Assembly: GCF_000003815.2 (NCBI RefSeq)
Contig: NC_049988.1
Coordinates: forward strand, 983,679-1,047,678
Source: Branchiostoma floridae
Lineage: Eukaryota; Chordata; Leptocardii; Amphioxiformes; Branchiostomatidae
DNA: 64,000 nucleotides
Direction: 5' to 3'
The notes under the pieces were generated by a model. It saw only the letters and a program-made list of their open reading frames with translations. It made no database searches and was not told the DNA's origin. The position numbers were made by a program, and so were the translations under genes. This document shows positions 1 to 22,519 of this stretch, piece by piece (the first letter of the stretch is position 1; every line of letters begins with the position of its first letter).

Positions 1-607
1 TGTACTCATGTAAGACCTATCTTGTTTTCCCACAGATATCTGTACCACAGAAGCCTGCCGAGCCCTAGACCTCCAGCTGGCAGCAGGAGAAAGCAGAGTT
101 ACTGTACTCATGTAAGACCTATCTTGTTTTCCCCCAGACATCTGTACCACAGAAGCCTGCAGAGCTCCAGCTGGCAGCAGGAGAAGGCAGAGTTACTGTA
201 CTCATGTAAGACCTATCTTGTTTTCCCACAGATGTCTGTACCACAGAAGCCTGCCGAGCCCTAGACCTCCAGCTGGCAGCAGGAGAAGGCAGAGTTACTG
301 TACTCATGTAAGACTTGTCTTGTTTTCCCACAGACATCTGTACCACAGAAGCCTGCAGAGCCCCAGAGCTCCAGCTGGCAGCAGGAGAAGGCAGAGTTAC
401 TGTACTCATGTAAGACTTATCTTGTTTTCCCCCAGATATCTGTACCACAGAAGCCTGCAGAGTCCCAGAGCTCCAGCTGGAGAAGGCAGAGTTACTGTAC
501 TCATGTAAGACCTATCTTGTTTTCCCCCAGATATCTGTACCACAGAAGCCTGCAGAGCCCCAGAGCTCCAGCTGGCAGCAGGAGAAGGCAGAGTTACTGT
601 ACTCCCT
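1..607 (+). repeat. 102-bp tandem array duplicating an intron end and exon start (splice acceptor minisatellite)
   Basis: Six copies of a 102-bp unit (two are 94-95 bp) run head to tail and end in the genuine AKAP9/PCNT-like exon at 531. Each unit holds a pyrimidine-rich stretch ending CTTGTTTTCCCMCAG, then the first about 75 nt of the exon, then CATGTAAGAC, which looks like a donor. Acceptor copies sit at 36, 138, 232, 334, 436 and 531 (first exonic base). Only the 531 copy continues into an open exon in the downstream frame. Reading on from 36 meets TAG, from 138 meets TAA, and the copies at 232, 334 and 436 are in another frame because of the 94- and 95-bp units. Confidence 0.9.
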
Positions 608-3600
608 GCAGGAGGCTCAGAGTGAGGTGGCTCGTCTCAGGGCCGAGGGCAGGCAGCTGGTTCAGGAAGTACAAACTGAACCACATCAAACAGACTCTTC
701 CGTGGATCATGTCAAGGTGGGCCTTATAATATTATCCTCAACAATAGGGTATAAGAGAAATTCTTTTTACACAACCAGCAGGTTACACAACCAATATTGC
801 TTACGACACCTTCATCAGAGCTTCTAACTGGAGTTCTGCCTCTTACTGCTATATGTAGCCGATGTAGGTGGCGCTTTTGCGGTGAAAAAACAATCCCAAA
901 CGTGGGTTAGCTTGTATCCCCCCCTCGTCCCGGTTCATCACTGGGGTTAACTTTGTTATCCAGATCGCCTCCTTAATCCACTGTGCTCGCCTGTTGTCTT
1001 CCCTGTCTATGATCTTATTCTCCTATATCCTATATTCCACCAATCTGATGAAACTCAAATCCTCAACAATGTTCTGACTTTTCTTTGTTTTTCCTTCATA
1101 CATGTACCATTACTTATTCTTGAGGTCTCAGTCATAAAGAATATTGTTTATAATATCGGGTGTATTTGCAGCCAGTGCCATAGGCAGGTACCCAATGTAC
1201 TTGATCTAAATTAGTAATTGATTGTAATTGATCTAAAGTAGTGTCTACTGACAATGACTACATTCTACAGTGAGGTCATTACACATTACACATCTAAGGG
1301 GCACTAAGACAGTCCCAGAGTTTCCTTTTGAAAGTATTAGGCAGTAGTGGTGGCAGTTGATGGGAGAGTGTTCCAGAGTGATGTTGCTCGGTAGAAGAAT
1401 GTTCTCTGGCTTGTGACAGCTTTACACTGCACACTTGAAATCTTGACATTGAACAATACGGTAGTCTTCTCAGGGCAAGATGAAGCGATATACATGTACA
1501 CTGTACTGGCTTTCTAAATTAAAGCCTGCTGTTTGCATGTACGTTTCAGATGCAGCACATGTACGGGCGCTACCTGCGTGCTGAAAGTTTCCGCAAGGCT
1601 CTGGTTTACCAGAAGAAATACCTCCTCTTGCTGCTGGGAGGGTTTCAGGACTGTGAGGAGGCAACTCTCGCTCTTATTGCCAAAATGGGGGCGTACCCCT
1701 CATCAGCTGACATCCAGAGACGATCCAGACATTCCAAGGCATTTACCAGGTGGGTTGGTTTGTATGGTTCATATAATTGCATATCCAGTAAACTGCCTTA
1801 TGGCTTAATACGCCAGATTTGTACTGAACAGTACAAGCTGCATATCCAGACAGATTTGAATAGATCCACGCACACTGGGAAGGACCCCTACTTTTTTTAT
1901 AAGTGTGGTGCATGGGTTCTTTTATGTGCTCAAGGACAAGGTGACCTTTGTTTTTAAAAAAGCAGTAAGTCTTGCTCTTGATAATAATAATAATATGTTG
2001 TTTCATTTTCCATTTTAAGTCTTCCATAGATGGTGAAATTTGCACTGGAAAAAGATGAAATATTTACCGTTTTTGTCTGTATTGTCTCGTGATTATATGA
2101 TACTACTTCGTACCAACATGCCATTTTACATGATTGTACTTACTGTAACAGTAAATTGTTAACAGAAATCCTTCCCACTGTCTGTCCCCAGGTTCCGCTC
2201 AGCTGCCTGTGTCATCATTGCTGTGTGGAGGTTACAGTTCTTAGTGCAGAAATGGAAACGTGCCACCAGGATCGGTTCTCCCATTCTGAACAAGAGCATG
2301 TCTCGTACTAGAGGTGAGCCAGTTTGGCAAACTTACCACATACACAACAATATTGTGTAACTCACAGCCTTGCTTATAAGATTTCATACATATTGGGTGC
2401 ATTTTGATAAATGATTTGTATGAATTTTAACTGTAGCAGTACTGAAGTGCATGAAGTAGGAAAACATATTAAGTACCAGGTACATGTGCCAGATGTTTTC
2501 ATGTCTTACCTGGCCAGGATCATGTATTATGGGTTTTACAGACTGTGTGGTGCATGTAAATTGCAACATTGGAATTGTTGTTTCAATTCTTGGTTTGAAA
2601 TTTTCCCAACTTCTGGTGCATTTCACACAGAAATGTGTTTTCTCTGCTTAAAAGAATACAACACTGACAGACTGTGTATTCCGTATCACCCTCGGTTCCA
2701 TGAAAGCATTAACTTCATTTATATGTCCACTGTACCTGTTTGTTAGATGGTGGACAGCACAGCAGAAGCCTGCCTACAAATGATGGACAGTACAACAGAA
2801 GTGCGTTGCCTAGTGGCAGACAGCACTACAGCACTGTACCCCAGCAAGATGGACAGCGCCACACTAGGCTGTCCTCACCTGCTGGCCGGAACAGCAGTGG
2901 ACAGTCGCCGAGTGATGGACAGTTCCTCAGCAGACGGTCTCCCGGCAGCCAGTACCAGAGCAGTGCACAGCCTGGTCACATGTACAGTCAGCCTGCTGCT
3001 CAACAACACAGAAGTCCATCTACAAGTCCTGTCGGATCCAATCTACGCTTCGGTGTTACACGTTACTCCCCTCCCAGGCCACATCTTGCCCACCAGTCTC
3101 CAAAGTATGTACACTTGTTTTTTCTCTCAAAGATGTTAGAAGTATGTTATGTGCTTGCAGAAGATATTTAAGTCTGACCTTTACATTAAGTCTAGCGTGA
3201 CCATGTTTGTGATGTGAAAACTATCGTTCAGGTGGTAACTTGAAAGTATTGGTAGAAGTGCATTTGGATCAAAATTGGACTGTAATTTTCAACTCATAAA
3301 CTTTTGACCGTCCAACTACAGTCATTATTCTGCAAGCCAATCCACTGCTCACTGATCGGAAGTCATATGTTCAATCTGCATAATGTGACATCACAGAAGC
3401 AGTGGATTGTGCATTCCTTGACCAAGACTGGAGTTGATTAAAACAGTCAATTTTTTTTTTGTGAAACTACATTTCAACTTTGTTCCAGAACCATGATGTT
3501 TATTGGAGAAGGCATTTACAAAGTAATATGTCCCCTCCCCTACAGTTCAGCAGAAAGGACTGATGACAACTCCCTCACAGACTACATCCACAGACTGGAG

Positions 3601-4346
3601 TCCCTGCAGCGCAGGCTGGGAAACCCACCCAACGGTAACTTTTGTGGTACTACAGTGTTGTCATGGTACATGTAATATGTTGCTTTCAGAAGAAAAACAT
3701 ATAGTGCTCCTGTTTTTGAAACACAAGAAAAATGGGCCCAACTTGTTTGTACATACTCAAGTGTTGAGGGGATGAACAAAATAAATCATTCTGAAGCAAT
3801 GTGGTCATATATCTTAGGCATTTCTATACCAAATTTCAGATCATTTGGTTTTGATATGGGCAGTTAAAAGCCAAAGATGTTCTTTTTGGTCTTCAATTGG
3901 CCAAAAAATTGTTAAAAAATCATTTTATATTAATGCGAAAAGTGGTGATGAATTACTATGGGCATAATGTTCAAGGAACCCAATACATGACATTGTACAA
4001 TGTACCAAATTACAGGTCATTTTGTTTAAATATCAGGACACAGGAGGCCAGAATATACATTTTTAGTCTAAAAGAATTGCCAATAAGATCATTTTAAAGG
4101 CATAAACTGAAACTTAAAAAGGTACTTTGGGTAAAATTTCTAATTTGGTCAAAAATTGACGAGTCAATTCAAAGATTTTGATCGGAGAAATAGGAGAAGA
4201 AACAGCAGGGAAGTTTTTCATAAAATATAAAAATATTTCATCCATACTTACTACTGATGTACTGCTAGGCATTTAATATGTAATGTGTATAGCAAAATCC
4301 CAATATGTTTTTGTTTTCCTTCCAAACAGGTGGGTCAAGGAAGTGA
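531..4346 (+). CDS. AKAP9/pericentrin-like centrosomal scaffold protein, 3' end (PACT domain), partial
   Basis: Last six exons of a large centrosomal coiled-coil protein: 531-716, 1550-1749, 2192-2313, 2747-3104, 3546-3634 and 4330-4346 (stop TGA 4344-4346). All junctions are GT..AG and phases agree throughout. The first exon is a charged helix (QQEKAELLYSLQEAQSEVAR). The second opens the PACT domain with YGRYLRAESFRKALVYQKKY followed by LLLLLGGFQDCEEATLALIA; the third completes it with FRSAACVIIAVWRLQFLVQK. PACT domains of AKAP9 (AKAP450) and pericentrin bind calmodulin and target the protein to the centrosome, where it anchors kinases and gamma-tubulin complexes. Exon four is a Ser/Gln-rich low-complexity linker; exon five has the conserved tail DYIHRLESLQRRLG, which is more like AKAP9 than pericentrin. 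The 5' part lies outside the window. The first exon is preceded by an acceptor-copying tandem repeat (1-530). It could be the single invertebrate pro-orthologue of AKAP9 and PCNT, so I give no symbol. Confidence 0.9.
735..1050. mobile_element. Foldback/MITE-like element copy, degenerate
   Basis: This intronic stretch shares long similarity with the foldback element at 26.49-27.26 kb: ACACAACCAGCAGG, CATCAGAGCTTCT, ACTGGAGTTCTGC, CTATATGTAG and the terminal CTCCTATATCCTATATTC. It is flanked on the right by the same bases (CTGATGAAACT) as the other copy. It serves as the empty-site reference that shows where the second copy was interrupted. Confidence 0.6.
1295..1465 (-). mobile_element. LINE reverse-transcriptase C-terminal remnant
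   Basis: The minus strand reads TSQRTFFYRATSLWNTLPST and, after a one-base frame change, LPNTFKRKLWDCL. The pattern S-FF-RA-SLWN-LP followed by F-KLW is typical of the extreme C-terminus of non-LTR retrotransposon ORF2 proteins. The frameshift and in-frame stop show that it is dead. It lies antisense in an intron of the PACT gene. Confidence 0.55.
3785..4215. repeat. Dispersed repeat related to the tandem array at 55.1-55.8 kb
   Basis: Within the last intron of the PACT gene, phrases such as CTATACCAAATTTCAG, GGTCTTCAATTGGCCAAAAA, ATATACATTTTTAGTCTAAAA and ATCATTTTAAAGGCA recur in the same order at 55.1-55.8 kb. The copy seems to be two diverged units. No coding potential or terminal repeat was seen. 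Confidence 0.5.
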
Positions 4347-6589
4347 AGCTTTCCAAATACAGACCAATCATCAGTCATCACCTAATGCTAGTCCAAGTCT
4401 ACATTTGTTGTGATCAACTGTGATTGTTTTGTTTATCACCAAATCCACTTATCATGTAAATCAATCAAGACCTGTACATGAAAAATATAATGGAATATAG
4501 AATGATACATTGTACATAAAGCAAATTTTAAAGCAATCTCTCAGTTTTCTTCTCCGTCATGGCGTGCCCACACCACTGGTGGCATATTGTGTAGTAGTGC
4601 AGTTCTATGTATTTTGTTATCTTGTTATATTATGTATAAGCATAAGTTAAGCAGCCCGCGATGATGATGATGATATTATGTATCTTCTGCAGTACATTAG
4701 GCAGAGGAAAAGTTGTACATCTGGTTACCAGATTGACCCTAGCAAAAACCTGCAAACACTTGCCTTTTTTGATCAACCACTAGCACTGGCAAGGGACATA
4801 GAATTGATGAAAATTTGTAGAATTGATTTCCAGCATGTTCTCTTCATTTCTGAATAGAAAATTGTGGTCGTACTAAATGTGAATCAGATTCTGTATATTT
4901 ATGTTTTAAGGGTTGAAATGGAAACTAAACAAATTTTTCCTTAGCCTTATCATTACAAACTTTAATCTCCTGGTGTGACAAGTTATATGAAATGATTCAT
5001 TACTTCGTATTTAATAGAATCTGCCATGACCAACATTATATTATTATTGCCACACGTCTATATGACAAAGCAGACCTCGTAACATCAGAGTCTCTGCAAC
5101 TTGCAAGAGTGATTTGATTCCCACTGTAGGAGTCCCCAAAAGATGCTGTAGTGCTGAAACTTAAATGTCCCTTACACTGCATTGCATTTTCTGTGCAAGT
5201 AGGCTTGCAATCCTGTGTTGTTCATATTTACATTACGTTGAAATGTAGTCCTGCCCGATAGTTCGACACTTGACATCTGGTTTGGGCAGCCATGTTGATA
5301 GTGATGAATAGGTGTCTTACATACTAGTAATATTATTTTATGTACATACATGTACTTTATTTTGATCATATTGTAATTGTAATGAATCCACTGTGGAGGT
5401 TGTAATGGAACTGTGACCGGTAGAAATCCCACATTTGTGCATGGTTTGCACCTGATTTTGTCAAGAACAAAGGTTGATGTTACTTAATATACACTTTGAT
5501 GTTCATTAATATGCTTATTTAAGCAAATTACAGGTTATAAATTTTCTGTAGCAAGTTTATGAAAATTTGTCACATTTCTTGACTGTCATTAAAGAGCTTA
5601 AACACACACGTGATTCACTGATATACGAGTGTTTGACTGATTGTCATCCGTGTACTTTAGTTTATAACAGAATTTGGATCTTGTTGAAAATGCCCACACC
5701 AACGCTCCACCCCCAGTCACAAATTTCTACATTTATCGTAGTCTTTTTCAATCCAGCAATTGTTGCTGATATTTTCCTTTAGTTCCAGGGAGGCATAATG
5801 CCTTTTTTAAAAATGACAATTGATACTCTTGTGGATTTCAACTACATGTATACATTTTTGTATGATCAAGCAGCTGTATGTGATACATTGCTTGCTACGG
5901 AACCCTCACAATTTGGAGTGATTTAAGCCAACATGTATGTCCAAACATTTGACTGTAACTGACTGGGCTCTGATGTAGCTCCTTGAAGGGATGACACAAC
6001 AATTACAATTTTTCCCAGTAACACATGCAATCCTATGGTAGAGTTGAGGAAACAAATATTATGATTATTGTGTTAGAGACTTCCCTTAGGCCGAAAAAAA
6101 ATGTAGTGTTTCCAATTACTGTCTTGAAAAAATTAGGGTCGGTAAGGAGGTGTTTCTCTTTTTAACATTTCCAAAGGACCTAGCCTGAATGAAAATGTAT
6201 TGGGAAACTGGTATTTTCAATATCCTTGACAGTGTTTCACACACTGGCAAACTACAGGTAAAAAACATATAAGAGATAGAATGGTGGCACATGTACAGTT
6301 GGAGAGTATGCAGGAATTCTTTATTTTGCACTCAAAACAAAGTCTGTAAATAATGCTTTGTACATATTGTTTAATTTCATCCTACTGTTTTCATTACATG
6401 GAAGCAGAAACAACACAAAACACAAATGTCCACATACCAGTGTAAAAGGTATAGAACTAGACCCACAGAAAGGGTATTATTATGTAATAATGTCGGACAA
6501 GTATTTGGCCTTAAACTGATAGCTAGTAAGCAAAATTTAGATAGTGACAGCGTATCTCTAACAAAGCTTCAAAAGTGATAGTTTTTATC
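4347..6589. other. Intergenic region between convergent genes
   Basis: This separates the stop of the PACT gene (+) from the stop of PSMD11 (-), so it probably holds both 3' UTRs. A short GATGAT microsatellite lies at about 4660-4673. No ORF with recognisable protein content, no RNA gene and no clear transposon end was seen. Confidence 0.5.
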
Positions 6590-18916
<12,327 letters not shown>

Positions 18917-18943
18917 GATGATTCTTTCACTTCCAACATGCAT

Positions 18944-20188
18944 TATGGTCTCTCGCCGAAGTTTGAGTTAACCGGAACTCAAAGTCATCACATAACATGC
19001 AGATCCTAGGTTTTCTCGGTACTTAAGATTTTCCAGATATCATCAAATCAATATGTAGGCTTTATATTCAATAATAAAAATTCTTCGTAGCGTTTCTCTG
19101 TATTGCAAATTTTGTTAATCGGCAATCGCTATGAAAACTCCAATACGAGATCTCATTCTGCCTTATATGTTCAGAAGGTGTCAGACCAAATTCCTCAATG
19201 AGAATTTTGTCTGAAGTTTTCAAAGATTCAAAAGGCATGCCATGGCTAAGCAAATTTATTAATCAAAATATTGAATTAAGATTTTTACTTATTTACAAAA
19301 CTTTGTTGCTGATATGGCATCACTATTCGCTCTCATTACGAAATAAAGTTACAGTGTATGGGGTCTTGGAAATGTGTTGAAAAGGAGGAAGTAAGTTCAG
19401 TTTCACACCGTACCATACCGCTCTGTATTACACCCAGCATGTAACGCTTGTTTTAACGTTACAACAGCAGCATCGTGTAACGTTTTGTTCTCAACACCAG
19501 AGAAGGTAACTCCCGTGTGAGGTAAGTGCACACTTACTGCCATGGAGCTATGTCTAGTATGAGCTATAGTCTAAACCGGGGGTAACGTTACGTGTGGGGG
19601 TGGGGGTGCATAATTTAGCCTGGGTACCATACCCCAACCTCAAAAATATCTTTTGTGTTGCACGATAGATGCTTGAGATCGGGCTGGGGTTTGGTAACCA
19701 GGCTAGGGGTGCATAACAAAAGGTGACATATTTATCAAAAGGTTACATATTAAATACTGATATATGTGTCCTGAAATATGTTTGATTGCGATTATGTAAA
19801 ATAAAAGAGAGTAGAGTAGGGTAAGCAATTTCCAATAAGTAGCAAGGACTGAATATAACGTGTCTGGCCTGGCAATCATAACGTTATCAAAAACTATGAA
19901 ACACCTTTGTCAGTTCTTGTAATGAGTTCTTGCTCACACACACATGCACACACACACACACACACATAACACGCACATACACATGCGCATGCACACACAC
20001 ACACGACCCACCCACCCACACACATACACATGCGCATGCACACACACATCCACACACACACATGCACTCACACATATTTACACAAACATGCACACACACA
20101 TACACACACGCACACACACACTCACACATATTTAATGTTACACACACAAACACACACGCACACACTGATTCATTCTAGAGTGCAAAAC
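18944..20188. other. Region upstream of PSMD11 with a small inverted repeat and a CA-rich tract
   Basis: This should contain the PSMD11 promoter (minus strand), but no TATA box or clear promoter motif was found. A 90-bp foldback lies at 19616-19705 (TAGCCTGGGTACCATACCCC facing GGGGTTTGGTAACCAGGCTA). Short ORFs here have no recognisable content. Confidence 0.5.
19934..20166. repeat. Imperfect (CA)n/CATGCACACA microsatellite
   Basis: About 230 bp of CA dinucleotides are interrupted by CATGCG, TCACACATATTTA and CCCACCCACC. The apparent ORFs on both strands (His/Thr or Val/Cys repeats) are a by-product of the dinucleotide. Confidence 0.95.
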
Positions 20189-20191
20189 TTA

Positions 20192-22321
20192 CGGCTGTTT
20201 CACAATTGAGTGTACCCATTTATTTTTCCACATGTTACCAGTTGATAAGAAAGTCTACATAAGATATTACTGTTTTTAACTTGTATTTTCCAAAAGCTGG
20301 TATAACATTAGGAACACAACAAAAAAAGAAACAGAGAAATCCACCAATATTTGGCGAAATTATCGTTAAAAATGTTGCCTAAAAATGTCCCATTTTTAGT
20401 GTTACCAGGGGTCATTCAGTTTTTTCACATTCTGACCATTGCAGCTGACATCACAAACATGGCTGCTACCTTAAAATTCCTTATTTTGTACATGCAGTCA
20501 TATGTAAACTTGAGATTTATTACAATTTTTCGAAGATATTCCAACTTTTTTTTGCCAGCAGGGTTATTTTGTATTTTCATCCACATGTTACCAATTTTAA
20601 TGTAATATTTACTTAAAGATTTCAAAGTCTGTAGCATTGTTTTATTGTACTGTAATAAGTGTTAGTTTGACATGTAAAGTTTTGTTATGATGTATGTAAG
20701 AGAACAAAAGTAGAATGAGATCATTCCTACTTTCATCTGAATCACATCGAAGGATCAAAGTATCGGCTGTCATTTTCCGAAAAATTTTGTCCCGTCCGTA
20801 CCCCCCCCCCTCAATTTCTTTATTAGGCTAATATTACAAACTTTTGATTGTGATGGTTTACAAGTCTCTTTGACTAGATACCAAACCACTATATAAACTA
20901 TATCTGTGATAAAGACCTTGCCTGATACAGTACCGTATAACTTCAAATGTCCCGTCCGTACCCCTGTCCCGTCCGTACCCCCCACCTGTCCTGTCCGTAC
21001 CCCCACTTTTAGTTTTAAGCAAAATACTGGGGAAAATGACATCCCAATTGCTGAAATAACACATTATTAATACTAAATACTTAGATACAAATAATTGATG
21101 TCCTCACTAAAAATAGTAGTTTTTAATGAATTTGCCAGCATTTTCTTTATCAGGTTTTTCATTAATGCCCATATACTGCCTGGGATTGGTATGAGATGAA
21201 ATCTGATATTCCCCCAAAGTTACCATCCCATTTTGCCCAGTTCATGTGCTCTCCTCTAGCCCAGCTCACTCTCCCAGATCATCATCATGATGGTGATGAC
21301 CCATTCTCCTCACCCCCAAGTGCAGGTAGTGTACATGAAAAGGACAGAACAGGCATTGCCTGAGACACCAAGGAGAAAGGCAAATGTTCTGGAGAGACTT
21401 GTCAGGTCATCAAGTCAAAATAAAATCCTTGAGCAGAAAGGGGTACTTGCTGTGACAAAAGAGAGCAGAAGAAATCTGCAAATAGGTCAAGAAATTACAG
21501 ATTCCCTGACAGAACAGATACATCCCATCAAGTTCACTGGTTGAGCATGGCCATCAAAGAAAATATGCTATAATGACATTCTCAGATCATTCTAGATCAG
21601 ATCAGATCTAATAATGATGTCTTTCTCCTTTTTTTTTTAGTTTAGACAGTATTGCAGTATCTGTACATGCTTTATTTAACTTGGAGTCAGTGAACAAATG
21701 TTTTCCAAAAGGTTTGGACAATTCCCTGCAGTATCAGTCTTTTGGGCCTGTTGTCTGGTTGTGTCCCGTCCGTACCCCCATGTATTATCATATTCATGAA
21801 ATGATCAAGTCTCTTGCTGTGTTTCCCAAGTATGAATGCTAGAATCTTATGTAGGGGTTTATAAAGAATGAAATTCTAACAAAGTTAAGCTATCAAAGTG
21901 CTTGAGCTTAAAAAAATTGTATTTGACCTTTCCTTCTACATGAAATAACAGTGACCTTACAATAAATGACCAGAAAATGACACAACAAGGTGCTGCTCTA
22001 CAAATCAAAGTTAGTTTTCTGGTCTTGTGGATTCTAGTGATGGAAGATAACATGGAATAGTGTTTATCTTTAGTTCTTCAAGTGGCTATACTGTATGTAC
22101 CTTTACATACAGTCTTACAGTTGTCCCGTCCGTACCCCCTCAGTGCCCCATTAAAGAAAGACCTGTATAATAGTAACCGTGAGGTGTTGTGCAGAGATCT
22201 TTTAGAATATTAAGCCACAAGTATGTACCTTTGAACTGCCAATATCAGTTTTGATATATATCAAAGTTGATTTTTCAACCTCAGTGACACCTGTTTGGTA
22301 CACTCAATTGTGAAACAGCCG
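20192..22321. mobile_element. 2.1-kb element with 26-bp inverted termini and TTA target duplication (PIF/Harbinger-like, nonautonomous)
   Basis: Termini CGGCTGTTTCACAATTGAGT(GTACC) and the exact reverse complement at 22297-22321 are flanked by TTA on both sides (20189-20191 and 22322-22324). A TWA target duplication is characteristic of PIF/Harbinger elements. The interior has six copies of TGTCCCGTCCGTACCCC, all in the same orientation, near 20789, 20949, 20965, 20985, 21762 and 22122. The only longer ORF (21287-21544, 85 aa, basic, with LPETPRRKANVLERLVRSS) shows no transposase features and may be a decayed captured exon. Confidence 0.8.
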
Positions 22322-22519
22322 TTAGTAGCCTACTTTCATTTTCAATATATATATTTACATTCATGTACAAGTGATATCTAAATGTTATTACTTTAATAGC
22401 TTTCTACTGAAAATGAGATCTTGGGCATGAGTCTGAAAATGAATTATTATTTATATACAATGTATTTATAATCATAATGTCACTTTTCCACAGATCTGTA
22501 AATCTGGAAGCATGCCGTG

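Noticed and set aside
1-530. Several real 75-nt exons separated by 26-nt introns
   Set aside because: 26 nt is shorter than known spliceosomal introns, and stops or frame changes occur in most copies; duplication of a splice border explains the pattern better.
19887-20178. His/Thr and Val/Cys repeat ORFs
   Set aside because: Translations of a CA microsatellite.
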